Shown here piece by piece: positions 1 to 13,600 of a DNA stretch of 31,475 nt. This DNA comes from Saccoglossus kowalevskii (taxonomy: Eukaryota > Hemichordata > Enteropneusta > Harrimaniidae). The translations under genes were made by a program, and so were the position numbers. The notes under the pieces are model-generated. The model saw only the letters and a list, made by a program, of their open reading frames with translations, did no database searches and was not told the DNA's origin. Position 1 is the first letter of the stretch; each line of letters opens with the position of its first letter. Location of the stretch: the NCBI RefSeq assembly GCF_000003605.2, contig NW_003123406.1, positions 535,392 to 566,866 of the forward strand, written 5' to 3'.

Positions 1-90
1 ACCACAGCTTACTATGATGTGTATTTGTAATGTCAAATTATTTATTCATTAATCTGTTCATTCATCTTTTCTTTTTCATTTAATTATTTG

Positions 91-247
91 TTCCTTCCTT
101 CCTTCCTTCCTTCCTTCCTTCCTTCCTTCCTTCCTTCCTTCCTTCCTTCATTCGTTTGTTCGTTCGTTCGTTCGTTCGTTCGTTCATTCTTTCTTTCTTT
201 CTTTCTTTCATTCATTCATTCATTCATTCATTCATTCATTCATTCAT
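91..247 (+). repeat. Compound tetranucleotide microsatellite TTCC/TTCG/TTCT/TTCA
   Basis: Four adjacent blocks share the TTCN core: about 14 units of TTCC, then mainly TTCG, then TTCT, then about 10 units of TTCA. The blocks are contiguous and in register, which suggests point changes spreading by replication slippage within one ancestral array. The apparent 66-aa reading frame over it is an artefact of the repeat. Confidence 0.95.
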
Positions 248-1514
248 CAATCTCTAATTGTTTTTACACACAGCTATTTTTGACATAAGAGGGCAGTAAC
301 AACATGTTATCATGGTATGTTGTCTGTCGTCACCAGAGGTATTGTAGCGTGTATGTTTTTGTTTAACATTATTTTGTTTTTAAAGTTTCCTAGGACCATA
401 AATTATTGACTTTATTTCAATTAAACTGTTTTTGTAGTTCTAATTGTATTTCGCTTTCTTTGTTTTAATTTGATTCTTGTTATTTCTGAACATAAATATA
501 ATGTGTTGACGTTCAAAAAATGTCATGAGACTACAATTGTGACTGTTACTGTTGTTGCCATGGAAGACCACTCAGCAAAATGAACCGCAACTCAGTAAAG
601 CCTGAATAAACCATCAACAAATTGATGTCGTCATGCCAACTAAGATAAAAACAAAACAATGTTTTCTTTTGATTTAATATCTGATAATTTTAAATATTTT
701 ATTTTCATTCCATCTTATGTACATCATTTCCCAAGTGGTTTCTTCTCGCTCAAATATTTTCAGAAATGCCCCTCTACAAGTAAACAACTTGTCTATCTGT
801 TCTGTTTCGAAGTCAACATGTTTCTATTCCTATTCACCTTATGCCAATTGGCAAATTATAGCCATGACCTCTGAGCCACATCTTTCAATTCATTCTTGGC
901 CACCAACCCCGAAAAATAATTGGTTCATCCCTTTGTTTGTTTTACATAATGGGTATTGCACCTAGAATGCATTCATACCAAAAATAGTCAATTCTGTTTT
1001 CGAAAAAAAAAAGTGCCCTTCCCTTAATGGTATAAAGGTGACGCCATCCGTCGTAATTGAACAATTTCTGTGAAGAATATAGAGCCTGGGAGGGAAAGTA
1101 TTTGTTTAATTAACCACAACCTATGAGGGTTGTTTATTTAAAAGAAAAAAAAACGGAACTTTGCCACGCTACACCTGTGCATATTTTCCCACTGTACTTT
1201 GGTAACATGGTAAGCATGGGGCATTCCTTGGTATCTGGTTACAATCATTGTGAACAACAATCCCAAGTCAGATCATTCCATTTTAAATGTTGAACGTAAT
1301 TTTAAAAGAAAAATTATTTTCAGCTTAATTATGTTATACAGTGACATTTATTGAAAAATTCTGCTTATTAAATCTAGTAATGCATGACAAATTTTTATGT
1401 AATTGTTAATAACCGCACTTATGTTTCTTAGTAAACATGACCCTCACAGGTAAGACCCATCACCCCTTCAATTAGTGGGACATCCCATCCTATGATGCAA
1501 TTTCTAGCCGGTAC

Positions 1515-1533
1515 ATATATATATATATATATA
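1515..1533. repeat. (AT)n run
   Basis: Alternating AT for 19 bases, 32 bp before the exon at 1565, in the region of its branch point. Confidence 0.9.
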
Positions 1534-1564
1534 AGGTAACTGTGATTGTTGACTATTTTAACAG

Positions 1565-1678
1565 ATACACTCAATTCATCAACTGGATCATGAGCTCAAC
1601 AAGAAAACTGGCGAGATGACGAAAATCAAAGAATTTCTGCTCCAAAAAGCAAGGGAATTAGCAGCTTTTCTGCAAGGG
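1565..1678 (+). CDS. VPS9 gene exon a (first visible)
   Basis: 38 codons, phase 0 at both ends, after TTTTAACAG and before GTAAGT. It encodes a charged helix (residues 1-38). It contains the first in-frame ATG (1616), but the 17 codons before it also look coding, so a start upstream is possible. Confidence 0.75.
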
Positions 1679-4600
1679 GTAAGTCAAACGTTTCATCTCA
1701 GCTTTCAAAGTCAGCGACAGTTAAAGTTTAAATTTTCGCGGTTAAAGTTTAAATTTTCACTCTCTTGTTAAACTTGTTCACATATAACTCTGTATTTTTA
1801 TTGAATTTTTATTTGAATTATCTGTACTTTGAATTAATTCCTAAACTAGACTTTTTACTGACTGGTGTCCAGATTTGGTTACTAATTGTTGTGAGTGCAA
1901 GTGTGACTCAACTCGACAGTTTTTCTTCTACTGGAAATTAAAAATAAATATGATGCATTTTATTTATTTGTTTATAATAGCATCCAATTTCTTTCTTTCT
2001 ACCGATAGTCATAATTACAACTGGTGAACATTAAAAAATATATATTTTGGGTCAGTGGTAATTTTTATTTTTTTTTTAAAATTCTTTTTTTTAAATTCTT
2101 TGAGCTCAACTTTCGTCACCTTTAACAAACTGAAACTGCATAATTGTTTTAGTATTTTCTCAAAAGTTTTGGTTTCGACTATAGCTAAAGAAGAAATCAT
2201 GACTATCTGATTCAAAAATAACAAGAAATTATGGAAATATTTTTTTAAATTTTCAAAATGTGGCACCAAATGTGGTTAAAAAATATGGTAATTTTTTTCT
2301 GCTAAATAAATTAGTGACTACTCATACAAAATTCAATTAATTTTCAGAAGATGACAAGCTGACTGAAAACTCAACAGAAATTTAAAAATTTAGCACATGA
2401 AAGGAAAGCAATCGCATAATTAAAATATGACTAGGAAACCAGACAAGCTCACCACTGGACCAAACGCACAGCTTTCAAAACAACTTGGTCCAGACTCTTT
2501 TTGTTTTTTTCACATCACTTTTCACTTGGTTTGAAATAGACAACCCATAACTTCCTTAATTATTAAATTACAACAAAACTATTATATTATGATTATTGTC
2601 ATAGTTATGGAATATTTTCTTGTCAAAATGAAAAATAGATCTCATTGTTTTTCTTGAAAACCCTCTGGGTTTAAATATATAACCAATATTTTGTGATTTT
2701 TTTTGGAATATATTGCTGACAATTGAAGTGGAACAGTAAAAATCACAAGGTGTAAAGACAGATTTGTTTTTTGTCAATTTCTGTTTTCTTGCTGCCTTTT
2801 TACTATTCTAAGAATTTGTCAATTGTATTATGGGAGAAATGGAGAATTCTTCTTCCGTGTTTCAGGTATTTCAATTATAAAAGTATTGGTAACCCAATTT
2901 TAACCTTACAGAAGTCTTTGGGATTTTTCTCACTCAATGAATGGGTGTTCGTGGTATGTGATCTCTGAAAGGGATTTGCCTTTGTCTAAGCCTATGCTGG
3001 CTGTAACATGTGCTACTCGGCATACGGAATGTCTACTCCACTTTCACAAAACAAACAACTCCTTTGTTATGCAAATATACTTACTGTATGTCTGAGACCA
3101 CTGTCATGAATTTAGGGTTAAGCCATTATGTTTTATTGGAGGGTGGGTATGTCATGATTATATTTGTATGTGTGCGTAATACTAGGCGTAGACCCTACCC
3201 CCATTGTTACAAATTACATTGTCATTCTATAATAATTTCGATTCTGCTTGTTAACTCATCTCCATCTTCCCACGTCTGCTAAAATTTAGACCCTTTAGGT
3301 GCATAGAAAAATGTCATTCTGTGTATACATATGAAGTAATCTAGACCCTCTAGGAGTACAGTAAAAGTCTTTGTAATTACCATATTATATTACTGTGCAT
3401 TTTCATTATACCTGTCAATTTAATGTACCGGTATATTGATTTCACTACAGGTAGGGCAGATTTTTTATATATTTATTTATTTTATATTCAACTTTTTTTT
3501 TTTTATTTGAAATATACAGTATAATCACATTAAAATCCAGCCATTAGAAACAGTTTTACACATTTCACAAATAAAAAAAAACTGAATATTTTTTTTTTTG
3601 AATTTGTTTGAGGAGTTTTGATCTAAACCTATGTAGCTAAAATAAAATCCTGAATGTCTGATTCAAAATTAACAAGAAATTATAAAAATAGTCATAAAAA
3701 TGTGGCACAAACATTTTGACAGGAAGCATTATGATAAGTAGAAAAAATGAAAAAAATTGTTATTATTTCAGTATTCAATTTAATTTGAATTTGAACTGCT
3801 TCAATTTTGTGACTTTAGGAAATACCAAGAAAATTTAATAGCAGTTAAAATTTGATCATTGATACAATTTAAATTGGCAAACCGTCCACAATTAACCACA
3901 TCAAAAATGTTCTGAGTGGGAACATTACACAATTTCAATATGTCAGTAACAGGTGTAAAATGAAGGACAAAGCTTGAAAACAACTCAAAGCTTTATTCGA
4001 AAGAGTTTTGTTGCTGTTACAGCAATAAAGAAGTACAATAAATGTTTATACTTTTTGTGACGTACTGTGGAATACTTTATTTTTGGTTGGAATTTATTTT
4101 CGCTGCTTCAGTGAAAAAAACATCCAGTGAATATACTGTTTTTCCTATATTTCACATGCAACTCATCAAAAATCAGCGAAAATAAATTCCGTATAAAACA
4201 CCCGAAAGACCTTTTCAGCAAAAATTAATTCCAGCTAAAATAAAGTATTTTACAGTGTACAGACAAGTTCAATTTTCACATTTATGCTACTGAACATTTC
4301 CCAGCTTCCATGCGATTACATAAAAAGAAACAATGGTGCAAGGTCCTTTTTAATTAAAATCACCCACCAGCTTTGACAGGTAATTGCTATGCATCTAAAG
4401 AGTTGAAGGCTAGAGGATGTAGGGGTGCTGGCAATAGCATGAAAATAAACAGTCCGTCTACCGCTTGAATTAAAGGATTGAATTCACATGATTTTGGGGG
4501 ATATATGTTGTATGGGACAAACTCCATGTTGATAGGTACAGTAAAATACTTTTATTTTTAGCCAGAATTAATTTTCGCTGAAAATAATATTTGGTATTAA

Positions 4601-7600
4601 ATTTATTTTCACTGATTGAAATTTGAAATATTCTCTGGATTTTATTTTCACTGAATCATCTTCAGCGAAAATAAGTTCCAAGTGAAAATAAAGTATTTTA
4701 CAGTAATTTATAGAAGGTTTATCACAGCATAATGGTTACTAGAATCTGTTGTTTGTTTATCGCCTTTGTTGTCATAGACACTCATGACAATCAATAACAA
4801 ATATATGTGAGGTATTGTCACTCGTTCTAAGGAAGGATATAATAGGAAATAAGATGGTGTCGAACAATTTGAGTATTAGTGTAGGGGGAAATTGTTTAGT
4901 ATATATTGTGTCTAAGGATATGTGTGTTAATATTGGGGGAAACAAAAAGCGTTAATTTTAATAAAAATATTCTGTGTGATCGTGTTTGTGCTTTGGCAGT
5001 GTTTGTGGAATAGTCCCATGAAAATAATTAAACTTGTACACTGTAGCCTGGTTATAACGAACTCTTTGGGGGACATACAATTAGTTTGTTATAGTGAAAT
5101 GTTCACTATATTGAAGCACATAATACATTGGGTTTGTTGTAAGCGGGAGACATTATATCAGGAAATTCATTATAAAGGTGTTCATTATATTGAGGTTACA
5201 GTGTAATTTAAAACTGTAGGCAGTCTTGTACATGAACAGTGTTAACAAATCATTTCTGGAACTTAAATCACGAGAAACCTGTCCGTTTAGCACAAATGGT
5301 TGAGAATTTTGGTTTTTGGTAGGATAATCTACTCTCATATTTTTAATGCACATTTATGAGTTATTTTTTTTATGAATTTTTTTAAAAACTTTCAATAATA
5401 ACTTTCCATTGGCATTGGTTTAAAATTTTGGTCACCAATGTTAATAAGGGGGAGTCGTCACCTGCCATGCGTCAGATGGCCATAGCATGTCATCGTTTAC
5501 AAACAAGCATCTACCCATGAGCATTTGCGTTATTAGCATGTGTTGTTATCCTCATTTAGGACTAAATTCCTGTGCGTGCGCAGGTGACGACACTCCCGCT
5601 TTAAGTTCAACCCTGATATACTATGTAGTGCACCCGATGGAAGTCACTGACCCATCTCATTATAACCTCATTCCCACAAGTATGCCCCCTGCCTAGGTAC
5701 TTGTTTACCATCTTCAGTCATTGTTGGAAGGATCACCCTGTTTACTTCTGTTAGACTACAGCGTACAATACGTGACATCTCTTAAAATGTTTGTTCGTTC
5801 ATGCATATAAGATATTATATTTTTCTCTTTTTTTTCTTGACTCTCTACAGCTGCTTTCAATGGATGTTTTGTTAACAGGTGACAATTACTTTGTTAATAT
5901 ACTGTTATCCAGTGACATTCGATTTCTGACTTTGTTTTTCCATTGTCATTTTGCTGTTTTCTTCTATGTGGTGTTTTTCGTGTTTCTTATATAAACAGTG
6001 CCTCTGACGTGTGCAACTGACTGTAACTGACAATATTTATGCTGGTCATTCGTTGACAAAGTCATGCAGTCCCATGAGTGAAAACAAGAAACTTAAAATT
6101 ATGTTACTGAACATGAAACATCGAAAACAAAAAGCTGTATCTGTATTCATTGCAAAACGTATCTGCGCTTGGTCGAATGTTGATGCTATTCTTTATTCGA
6201 GATAAACTACGTCACCAAGATTGACTCGTTTAGGATTATTGATGAATATTTTCCTTTGTTTACATCAAACGCAGAAGCGTTATCAGCGTGTGATGGAAAT
6301 AGAATCTTGTTACTAAGCGTTTACACACCACAAAATTGTTCTTCGTTGCCATTTCAGGCTGTTACCTTTTATTAAATTTTTATTATGAGAATACTGCAAA
6401 GATTGTGCTCAGGTAGTATGGGGTTGCAAAGACCTCTGCTACCTGTCAGCTGATGTACTGTCTTTGTACATGTTCTTTCACTTGTGCATTCGGCAGATTG
6501 AAGAAAATATTAAAAACCTTCAAAGATACTGTTTTCAGACTAATATTGTATAAATCTATTTATTCATTGCCTCAAACCATAATCTAATTTTTCTGTATGA
6601 TTATAATGCAAAGATAACCTTTTGCATAAATACCTCTATAATTTTATTTTTTATATTTTTTTTCACAAAATCTGATAAAGACTTGTAGTAAATAGGTAGT
6701 AATGTCCATTTGATACAAAATTAACAAAATAAATTACAGAAAATTACTGAAAAATTCAGAAAATATTACATCAAAGTTTTGGCTTGAAAAACTATAGCAT
6801 TCAATGAGTTAAAATTTACACTTAAGAGCTGTATACATAAAACTAATAAACTAGAGAGTTTATATACATAAAACTGATAAGCTAGGAAGATAATATACAT
6901 AAAACTGATAAGCTAGGGAGATAATATACATAAAACTGATAAGCTAGGGAGTTAATATACATAAAACTGATAAACTAGGAAGTTAATATACATAAAACTA
7001 GGGAGTATATATATCAAAATTTTAACTAGGGAGTTCATATATAAAACTTACAAACTAGAAAGTAAAACATAAACTAGGGAGTTATAAACTAGCCCACCAC
7101 ATTGTGTATCCAAGCAACAGGTAAACTGTCTGTATACATAACATTTACCAGGTAGTGTGTACATTTCCAATAGATAAGTTTGGCTGCTGAGTTTCTTTTA
7201 CTTAGTTAAAAGAAAGCTCCTTCTTTATAACAAGTCAATCTCATTACAGAAAACCAGATAGTTGGCTCCCAGCCACTCTAATTTCTTTTTAAACTATTCA
7301 TTACCGTGTATCAGTCATAGCTTTTTACTACCATGTGAATAACAGTACCATACCTACATGTAAGAGTAATGGGCCATAAAAGTGTAGGCAAACAAATGAG
7401 AATTACCACCCTAAGTAATCAGTTTGAAATATTATGAGTCATGTTGGTGGAATTCTGTTAAATATATGTATTTATATACACCTACCAAAACTTTATCCTG
7501 TGTGTACCGGATGCCTGCTTAAACTGTACCACTGTGTAATGTGTCTTGTCTTTCTTGTCAACCAACTTTATTGTAGATGTATTCGGTTATCACAAACAGG

Positions 7601-10600
7601 CATTCAAAACGCAATCTCTTCGTTCAACATTTGCCTTTCCCCTTGCATGCATGATATCAATGTAACAAACTATAAATAAAAACAAAAAAGTGTGATTTTT
7701 GCTAATAGTAATTGAAATCATTTTCAACTCCCACCTCCTGTCTTCCCTAAATAAATACATGGATTTGCTGTGTACATGTTTTAACAGTGTCCATAGCTGC
7801 CCTACCCTCTATGTCTTAGCTTTAATGTAATGAATTACCCTACTGGAGAAGAGGAAAATACAGATAAAATTGTTGATCAACTTTTAGACTTACTATCAAA
7901 CTATATGGCATGTTTATATCAACTCATCAAAATACAGAACAATGCATTATTAGTTTTTATGGTGCATGTTTATCTTCACCAACTTATGGATAAGCTCCTG
8001 TTGTAGACCCCACATGAAGACCCACACTGTGAATTTCAGATATGATAGTATTCCAATTTCTATTTTTTTTCCCAACAGAGGGATGAAATAGTACATAAAA
8101 GCAATCGAGAGTTTTTAAAAGCATTATTGAGTTTTTTACCAACAATTGAAGAAGAAAAACGGAGTGAGGTTAGTGTTTAACAAAATCTGTTATATATGAA
8201 ATTTGAATACTGAACCCAACTTAATACATATTGATTGGTTAAGATTTGATGAATATGCAAATTATATTATTATTATTTTTTAAATTTGCATGCTAAATCC
8301 AAGATGCTACACCTTGATTGGTTGATTTGGTGAATATGCAAATTATATTTAATTTTCTTTAACCTTTTCACCACCAGTTCCTTCTTTTCATCACAAATTC
8401 ATAAAATAGTTCCTTTTATAGTCTGCACTTTTCTTCAGAAGATTGGGACTAAAATAGCAAAATTTGTTGAGTAAGAACTAAAAGTGACTAATTTTGTCTG
8501 TTGGCTCCAAAATTAGGATTCATTTCCAGAAATATTGAAGAATATAAGAAAAAAGTGCAGACAAATTTAGGCGGGAAAGTCTGGTGGTGAAAGGGTCAAA
8601 ATTTGCATGATATTTTTCTCACAACTTTGCATACTGATTGGTTGACAGTGCAAAGCTTTGAAACAATTTTATAGTAGTTGTCTGCATACCTTACACCTGT
8701 ATCTGGTTACAATAAAAAAACAAACCTATAACAACAAATTTGTTTTTTTCTACTTTATCCATAGTTGAATAGTTGCCAAGAAAGAGTACAGAATGCTAAG
8801 CTGGAAGTATCCAACTGTAGTGAGGAGGCCACAGTGCAATTAGATTGGTGAGAAGAAAACATTAATTATTACATATATCCTCAACGAACTGAATCAACTT
8901 TTCCAAAATAATCCTGATAATAGTTTGCACTTTCCTTCAGAAGATTGCGACAAAAATGGCTACATTTTTTGAGTAAAAACTGAAAAATTAACACAAATTT
9001 TATCTGTTGGCTCCAAAATTAGGTTTCCTAAAATATTAAAGAATATAAGAAAAAAAGTGCAGACATTTTTGAGCAAAGAAGTCTGGTGGTGAAAAGGTTA
9101 ACCAGAAGGACATCTTTATCTTCGATAATCCAAAATTTATACGATATTTTAGAAATATGTAAATAAGAATGTTAATGGCCATGTCATGTTCAGTATGGGT
9201 CCCATGCAACATGTTGAATACTGGTAATGGTAGCTATGTATTTCTTGTCTCACATTTTTCGTCTTCTTTTCTATAATGTTTTCTGTAAACATTTCAAAGT
9301 TCATGATTTGATGATTTAATGATGTTCATAATGACAAAATTTTGAAAAGAACCCAGTCAAATATTCAGAATTTTAATGAAATTCATGAAATTATTAAAGC
9401 AGTCTACAGTGGCCTATGAAAACACATGTGCCTATTTACATGCAACACTTAAAAAAGTTACTGTAGAATACTTTATTTTCGCTTGGAATTTATTTTCGCT
9501 ATTTTCGCTGAAGGGATGATTCCGTGAAAATAAAATCCAGCGAATATACTTTTTTTCCTATATTTCACATTAAACTCATCAAAAATCAGTGAAAATAAAT
9601 TCCATACAAAACGCCCAAAAAGCCTTTTCAGTGAAAATTAATTCTAGCGGGAATAAAGTATTCCACAGTACTATAAAATATGTGTCATAATCATGTGAGT
9701 TTAAAATCACATAAAATAAATATGTATGTACTGCAACAGTTAAATTGGCAGGACATATTTTTTGTGGAAATTTTATTTAATGTGTTTTAATTTGTATTTT
9801 GTTCAGTGCTCGGCACGATAGAGACATGACTCATCATCATTTGGAAGAAATTCTGTCATTACGGGAAAACATTAATAATTTGATACTGTTTGATATTGAC
9901 GAGTGGTATGAGGTAAGACCCTTGTTTTTTAATTGTTTTCGAGTTCACGAATGTCCTGATTCTTAGCTAGTTTTTCGGTTGCAAGTTACTGAGCATGTGC
10001 AGTGTTGATTCAGTGATAAAAAGACGAATTGATTCCTTTAACCACTGTTCATAAGATCATTTGCTGCAATTTTTTTTTTTTACAAATGTTAGATAACCTC
10101 AGATCAGGCTTTGAATGTTGATATAGATATCAAGATTACATTTTATTTTGTTTCATCAGTTTATATGACTAAAATTATATTTCTCTTAGTTTTGAACATT
10201 TAGTAAACTTTTAAAAATCAACCTGTACAAAGCAATACAACATTTTGGGTTCAAATCTGGAGTCACAACACATCTGCATAAAACTCCATATTCTACACAT
10301 TGCCTCCGCGGTTAGGCAATATGAATGAGAAAAAATGGAGTCACCAGGCAATGTGTTAACTGGAAGTATAGCAACTGCCATTTGCATGCATGGTAACCTA
10401 GCAACTAGAAGACCTGAAACTTGATCGCATTGCGTAGAAAATCAATTCTTCGGCTTGACAAATATGTTCTGTAATGTAAAACAGTCAAATTTTGTCAGTA
10501 TAGCACCACATCCCAAAAGAACCAGGATGTTTGACCTGTGACCCTTAGGGTTTATGCAGCTGAACCAATTACTTTATTTCTTCACAGCTCAAGAGTTCCG

Positions 10601-13600
10601 AAGAAGAATTCGTCCATAATACTGACAGGATAGAAGAGTTAAAAACTGAGGCTATGCACATTATGGACAAAAAGAAACGAGCCATTAGTGTTAGGGAGGC
10701 GCTAAACCATGCCATCCAGGATTTGAAGCTTGGCAAGGAGACAACTGGGGTTGATATAAGCCTACTGAGTGGAGAAAGTGCTACCGATGGTGAGTAGCTA
10801 AAAATGCAAAGAACGTATAATTATTTAACATTTCATGCATGTAGCAAATGTATATATTTTTGAAAAGAAATGTTAACATTTTCATAATTAACGCTAAATT
10901 CAAACAATTATTTCAGTATATTAAAGTGGAAGGGTCGTCACCTGCGCACGCGCAGGAATTGAGTCTCAAGCGACGATAACAACACACGCTAAAAACGCAA
11001 ATGCTCATGGGTAGATGCTTGTTTGTAAACAACGACACGCTATGGCCATCTGACGCATGCGCAGGTAACGACTCACTCGCTTTAAATATCATTTGCATAT
11101 TATGCGGTATAAATTAGACATCAGACAGGATGAGTTATTTTGATATTTTACAATATTTAATTTGACCCTACCAGGTTTTCACTAAAAATTTCATTTATTA
11201 TATCTTGAATCATAAAATAATGACTTATTTCGACCATAACGATAGACACACCTCCATTATTTCATAGGTGCATAATCCAGATAGTAAATGAAACAGAATT
11301 TTGAGGTTCTCTATAGTGTACTAAAAACACACCCATTTCAAAATTAAACAAAGCAAAGGACTTTGACCTGACTTTATCCAGCCTTCAACACGAGGGAAGA
11401 CCTTGCAACTCTAAAGAAAGTTAACCTAATTGTTATATAATTGTTTGAGTTGAACACTAGAAGTTTATATTGAGTGGATACCATTGTATATGGAATCAAA
11501 GCTAATTGACCACATCCATCAGTCAAAGTACGCTATTGATCTCCCTTTGTGCAGTCCCAGAAAGTGACATTAACATGTGTGAAATAGGTATACCTCTCAC
11601 CTAGATAACTTTACATTTTTTCGCCAGTTCTCAAAAGGGGCAGTTGGCCGACTATGTGGCAGTCCCTGTCTGAGAGGATAACAATGGTGAGTATATTTGT
11701 TTTATTTTTCAGCACAGTGAGCTCATCTTTGAGGCATTCTCGCTGTTAAAATATTATAGAGCTTTTGAGCTGTGTTCAGTATCGTTCATTTCAGTACTAG
11801 ACTACGACCTGTAGTACTGGTATATAATATACAGGTAAATCATACAATATAAAATTGGTCAGAAACATGAAGGTTGAAGGCATTGCTCAGAGCAATTAAC
11901 ATACATATTTGAAAAGTAATGACATTTTAGTGAAAAAATCTGAATAACAAAAACGTCAATTGCCTTGTAAATTAAGTATTTTTAGCTTGGAAATACTTAT
12001 TCTTGAAGTTTGTTTTTCTAACACTGGCCCACAATATACAGAATGTGGAAATAGCATCGATGTCTCATTTGCCAGCTATCAGCTATTACTTTTACTGGTA
12101 CATCTTCAGGTCAAAATTTAAATAAACTCCATCATTTTTGGGGTCTTAGAATACCAATAACTCCAGTTTTCAACAACCTTAAGTATACAGTAATTAACAC
12201 AGCTACATTCTTCTTTGATTTCAAAAAGAGTATTTTATTATATTTTCAAAATTTATTATTTTCATTTGTAGTTAGTGAACTCAAAGAGCCACCCTATTGG
12301 AAGGATGCACCATGATTTCTGTAATCATGTTAATAAATACTGTAGAAATGCAATGGAAGAAGATCTCATCTCAAATAATTCCTCACTAGATATCTCCACA
12401 GTATTACAGGTTAGTTTACTGTATTACCTTTTACCATGTGACAATAAATATTGTAATGAGGCTTGGAAGCTGATTTAGTAAAGCTTTATGATGAAACAGG
12501 TGTTTCAGCAATGTTCTGGTTTACCCGGCAAGTTTACATTTGTAGATTCACAATCATTTCATGCCATCCCTCATTTATCAAGTTTGACTTATTTTCATCA
12601 GTCAGTCAATCAGAATTCTTTATTGATTACAGTCATTGCCATGAAATCATTTTTGTCAAAAATTATGACGATTCAATTATTGACAAATTTGATTTTTGGA
12701 GTTCTTCTGTCAAAATTTTGGTGGAAAATTTGTGTACAGTTGAATTTTTTTTCTTTTTTTTAAAAATTGTTGACCATTTTTTTTTCAAATATGAACAATG
12801 AAAGAGATTAAAGTGTTCATGGGGTTGGGTAATTTGGTTCATTTGGAATTTTGAAAAAAAAAAGGGAGGTGTTGGCAAAAACACAAATTGACAGTCATTT
12901 CTTTTTGTGACAGTTACAGCAGTCTAACAACTGGAGCACATCATCAAACCATACAGAGAATGTAAATGGAAGGAAAACGACCCTGACAGATGACGATTTT
13001 GTAGAATTAGACTTTCCTCTCATGAACCCATATAAGGACAAAGTGAACCAAATCACGGCAGAAATCAAGAAACACTTTACTAAGGTAGATATAACAGTGG
13101 ATGTGAGTTCATCCTGTATGTATGTGATAGACCTTGTAATGAAGTTATCATTCAATATCACATGTTTATAAGCGCAGGTTGATGTGAGTGAAGTCATGAG
13201 CAAAAGTGTAGTGATGAGATGCCTAAGTTGCAGTCAATCTTACAAAACAGAAAGACAGTGGAATAATTTGTGTTTCACCATTGATTTTTTGCATATTACA
13301 ACTACATGTATTGCTAAAAAGGGAGAGAAATAGCAAGAAATGAACACTTCCTTGAAGTTCAGCGAGACTTAAAAATATTCTCACAAATATATCTATTGAT
13401 AAACATTCATTCACACTGTTTAATGATAATTCAAATTGTTATCACTTCTTGAATATTTTTCACAAATTTGTTTCATTTAATAGTGAGAATCAAAATTTTC
13501 ATCAATGTATTTGTGTGTATTCAAAGTCTTGCCAATAAATTGCTAAAAAATTGGATTCTCACTATTGAATTGTGGGAGTATAACAATTCTCACTGATATT

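Larger units (their letters stand above)
1..1564. other. Left flank, no supported exon
   Basis: AT-rich sequence with a compound microsatellite near its left end and a short (AT)n run at 1515-1533. A GTAAGA donor-like site follows a small AG-bounded stretch near 1436-1449. Joining that stretch to the exon at 1565 would hit a stop or break the reading frame, so I do not call it an exon. The 5' end of the plus-strand gene was not found here. Confidence 0.5.
1679..8078 (+). other. First visible intron of VPS9 gene, 6.4 kb
   Basis: Non-coding AT-rich intron. It holds a diverged dispersed-repeat pair, two palindromic elements of one family, one TTAA-ended element, a region of repeated TTATA/TTCATTATA motifs and a 31-bp minisatellite. 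All reading frames in it are short, and none shows coding character that I recognise. Confidence 0.6.

Noticed and set aside
1437..1449. ATGACCCTCACAG before GTAAGA as a possible start exon of the VPS9 gene
   Set aside because: It would join to the exon at 1565 out of phase and run into a stop.
10245..10262. GGGTTCAAATCTGG resembling a tRNA B box
   Set aside because: No A box at the right distance upstream and no acceptor-stem pairing, so not a tRNA gene.
12463..12801. 112-codon plus-strand frame after exon g
   Set aside because: T-rich intronic sequence with Phe-rich translation and no coding character.
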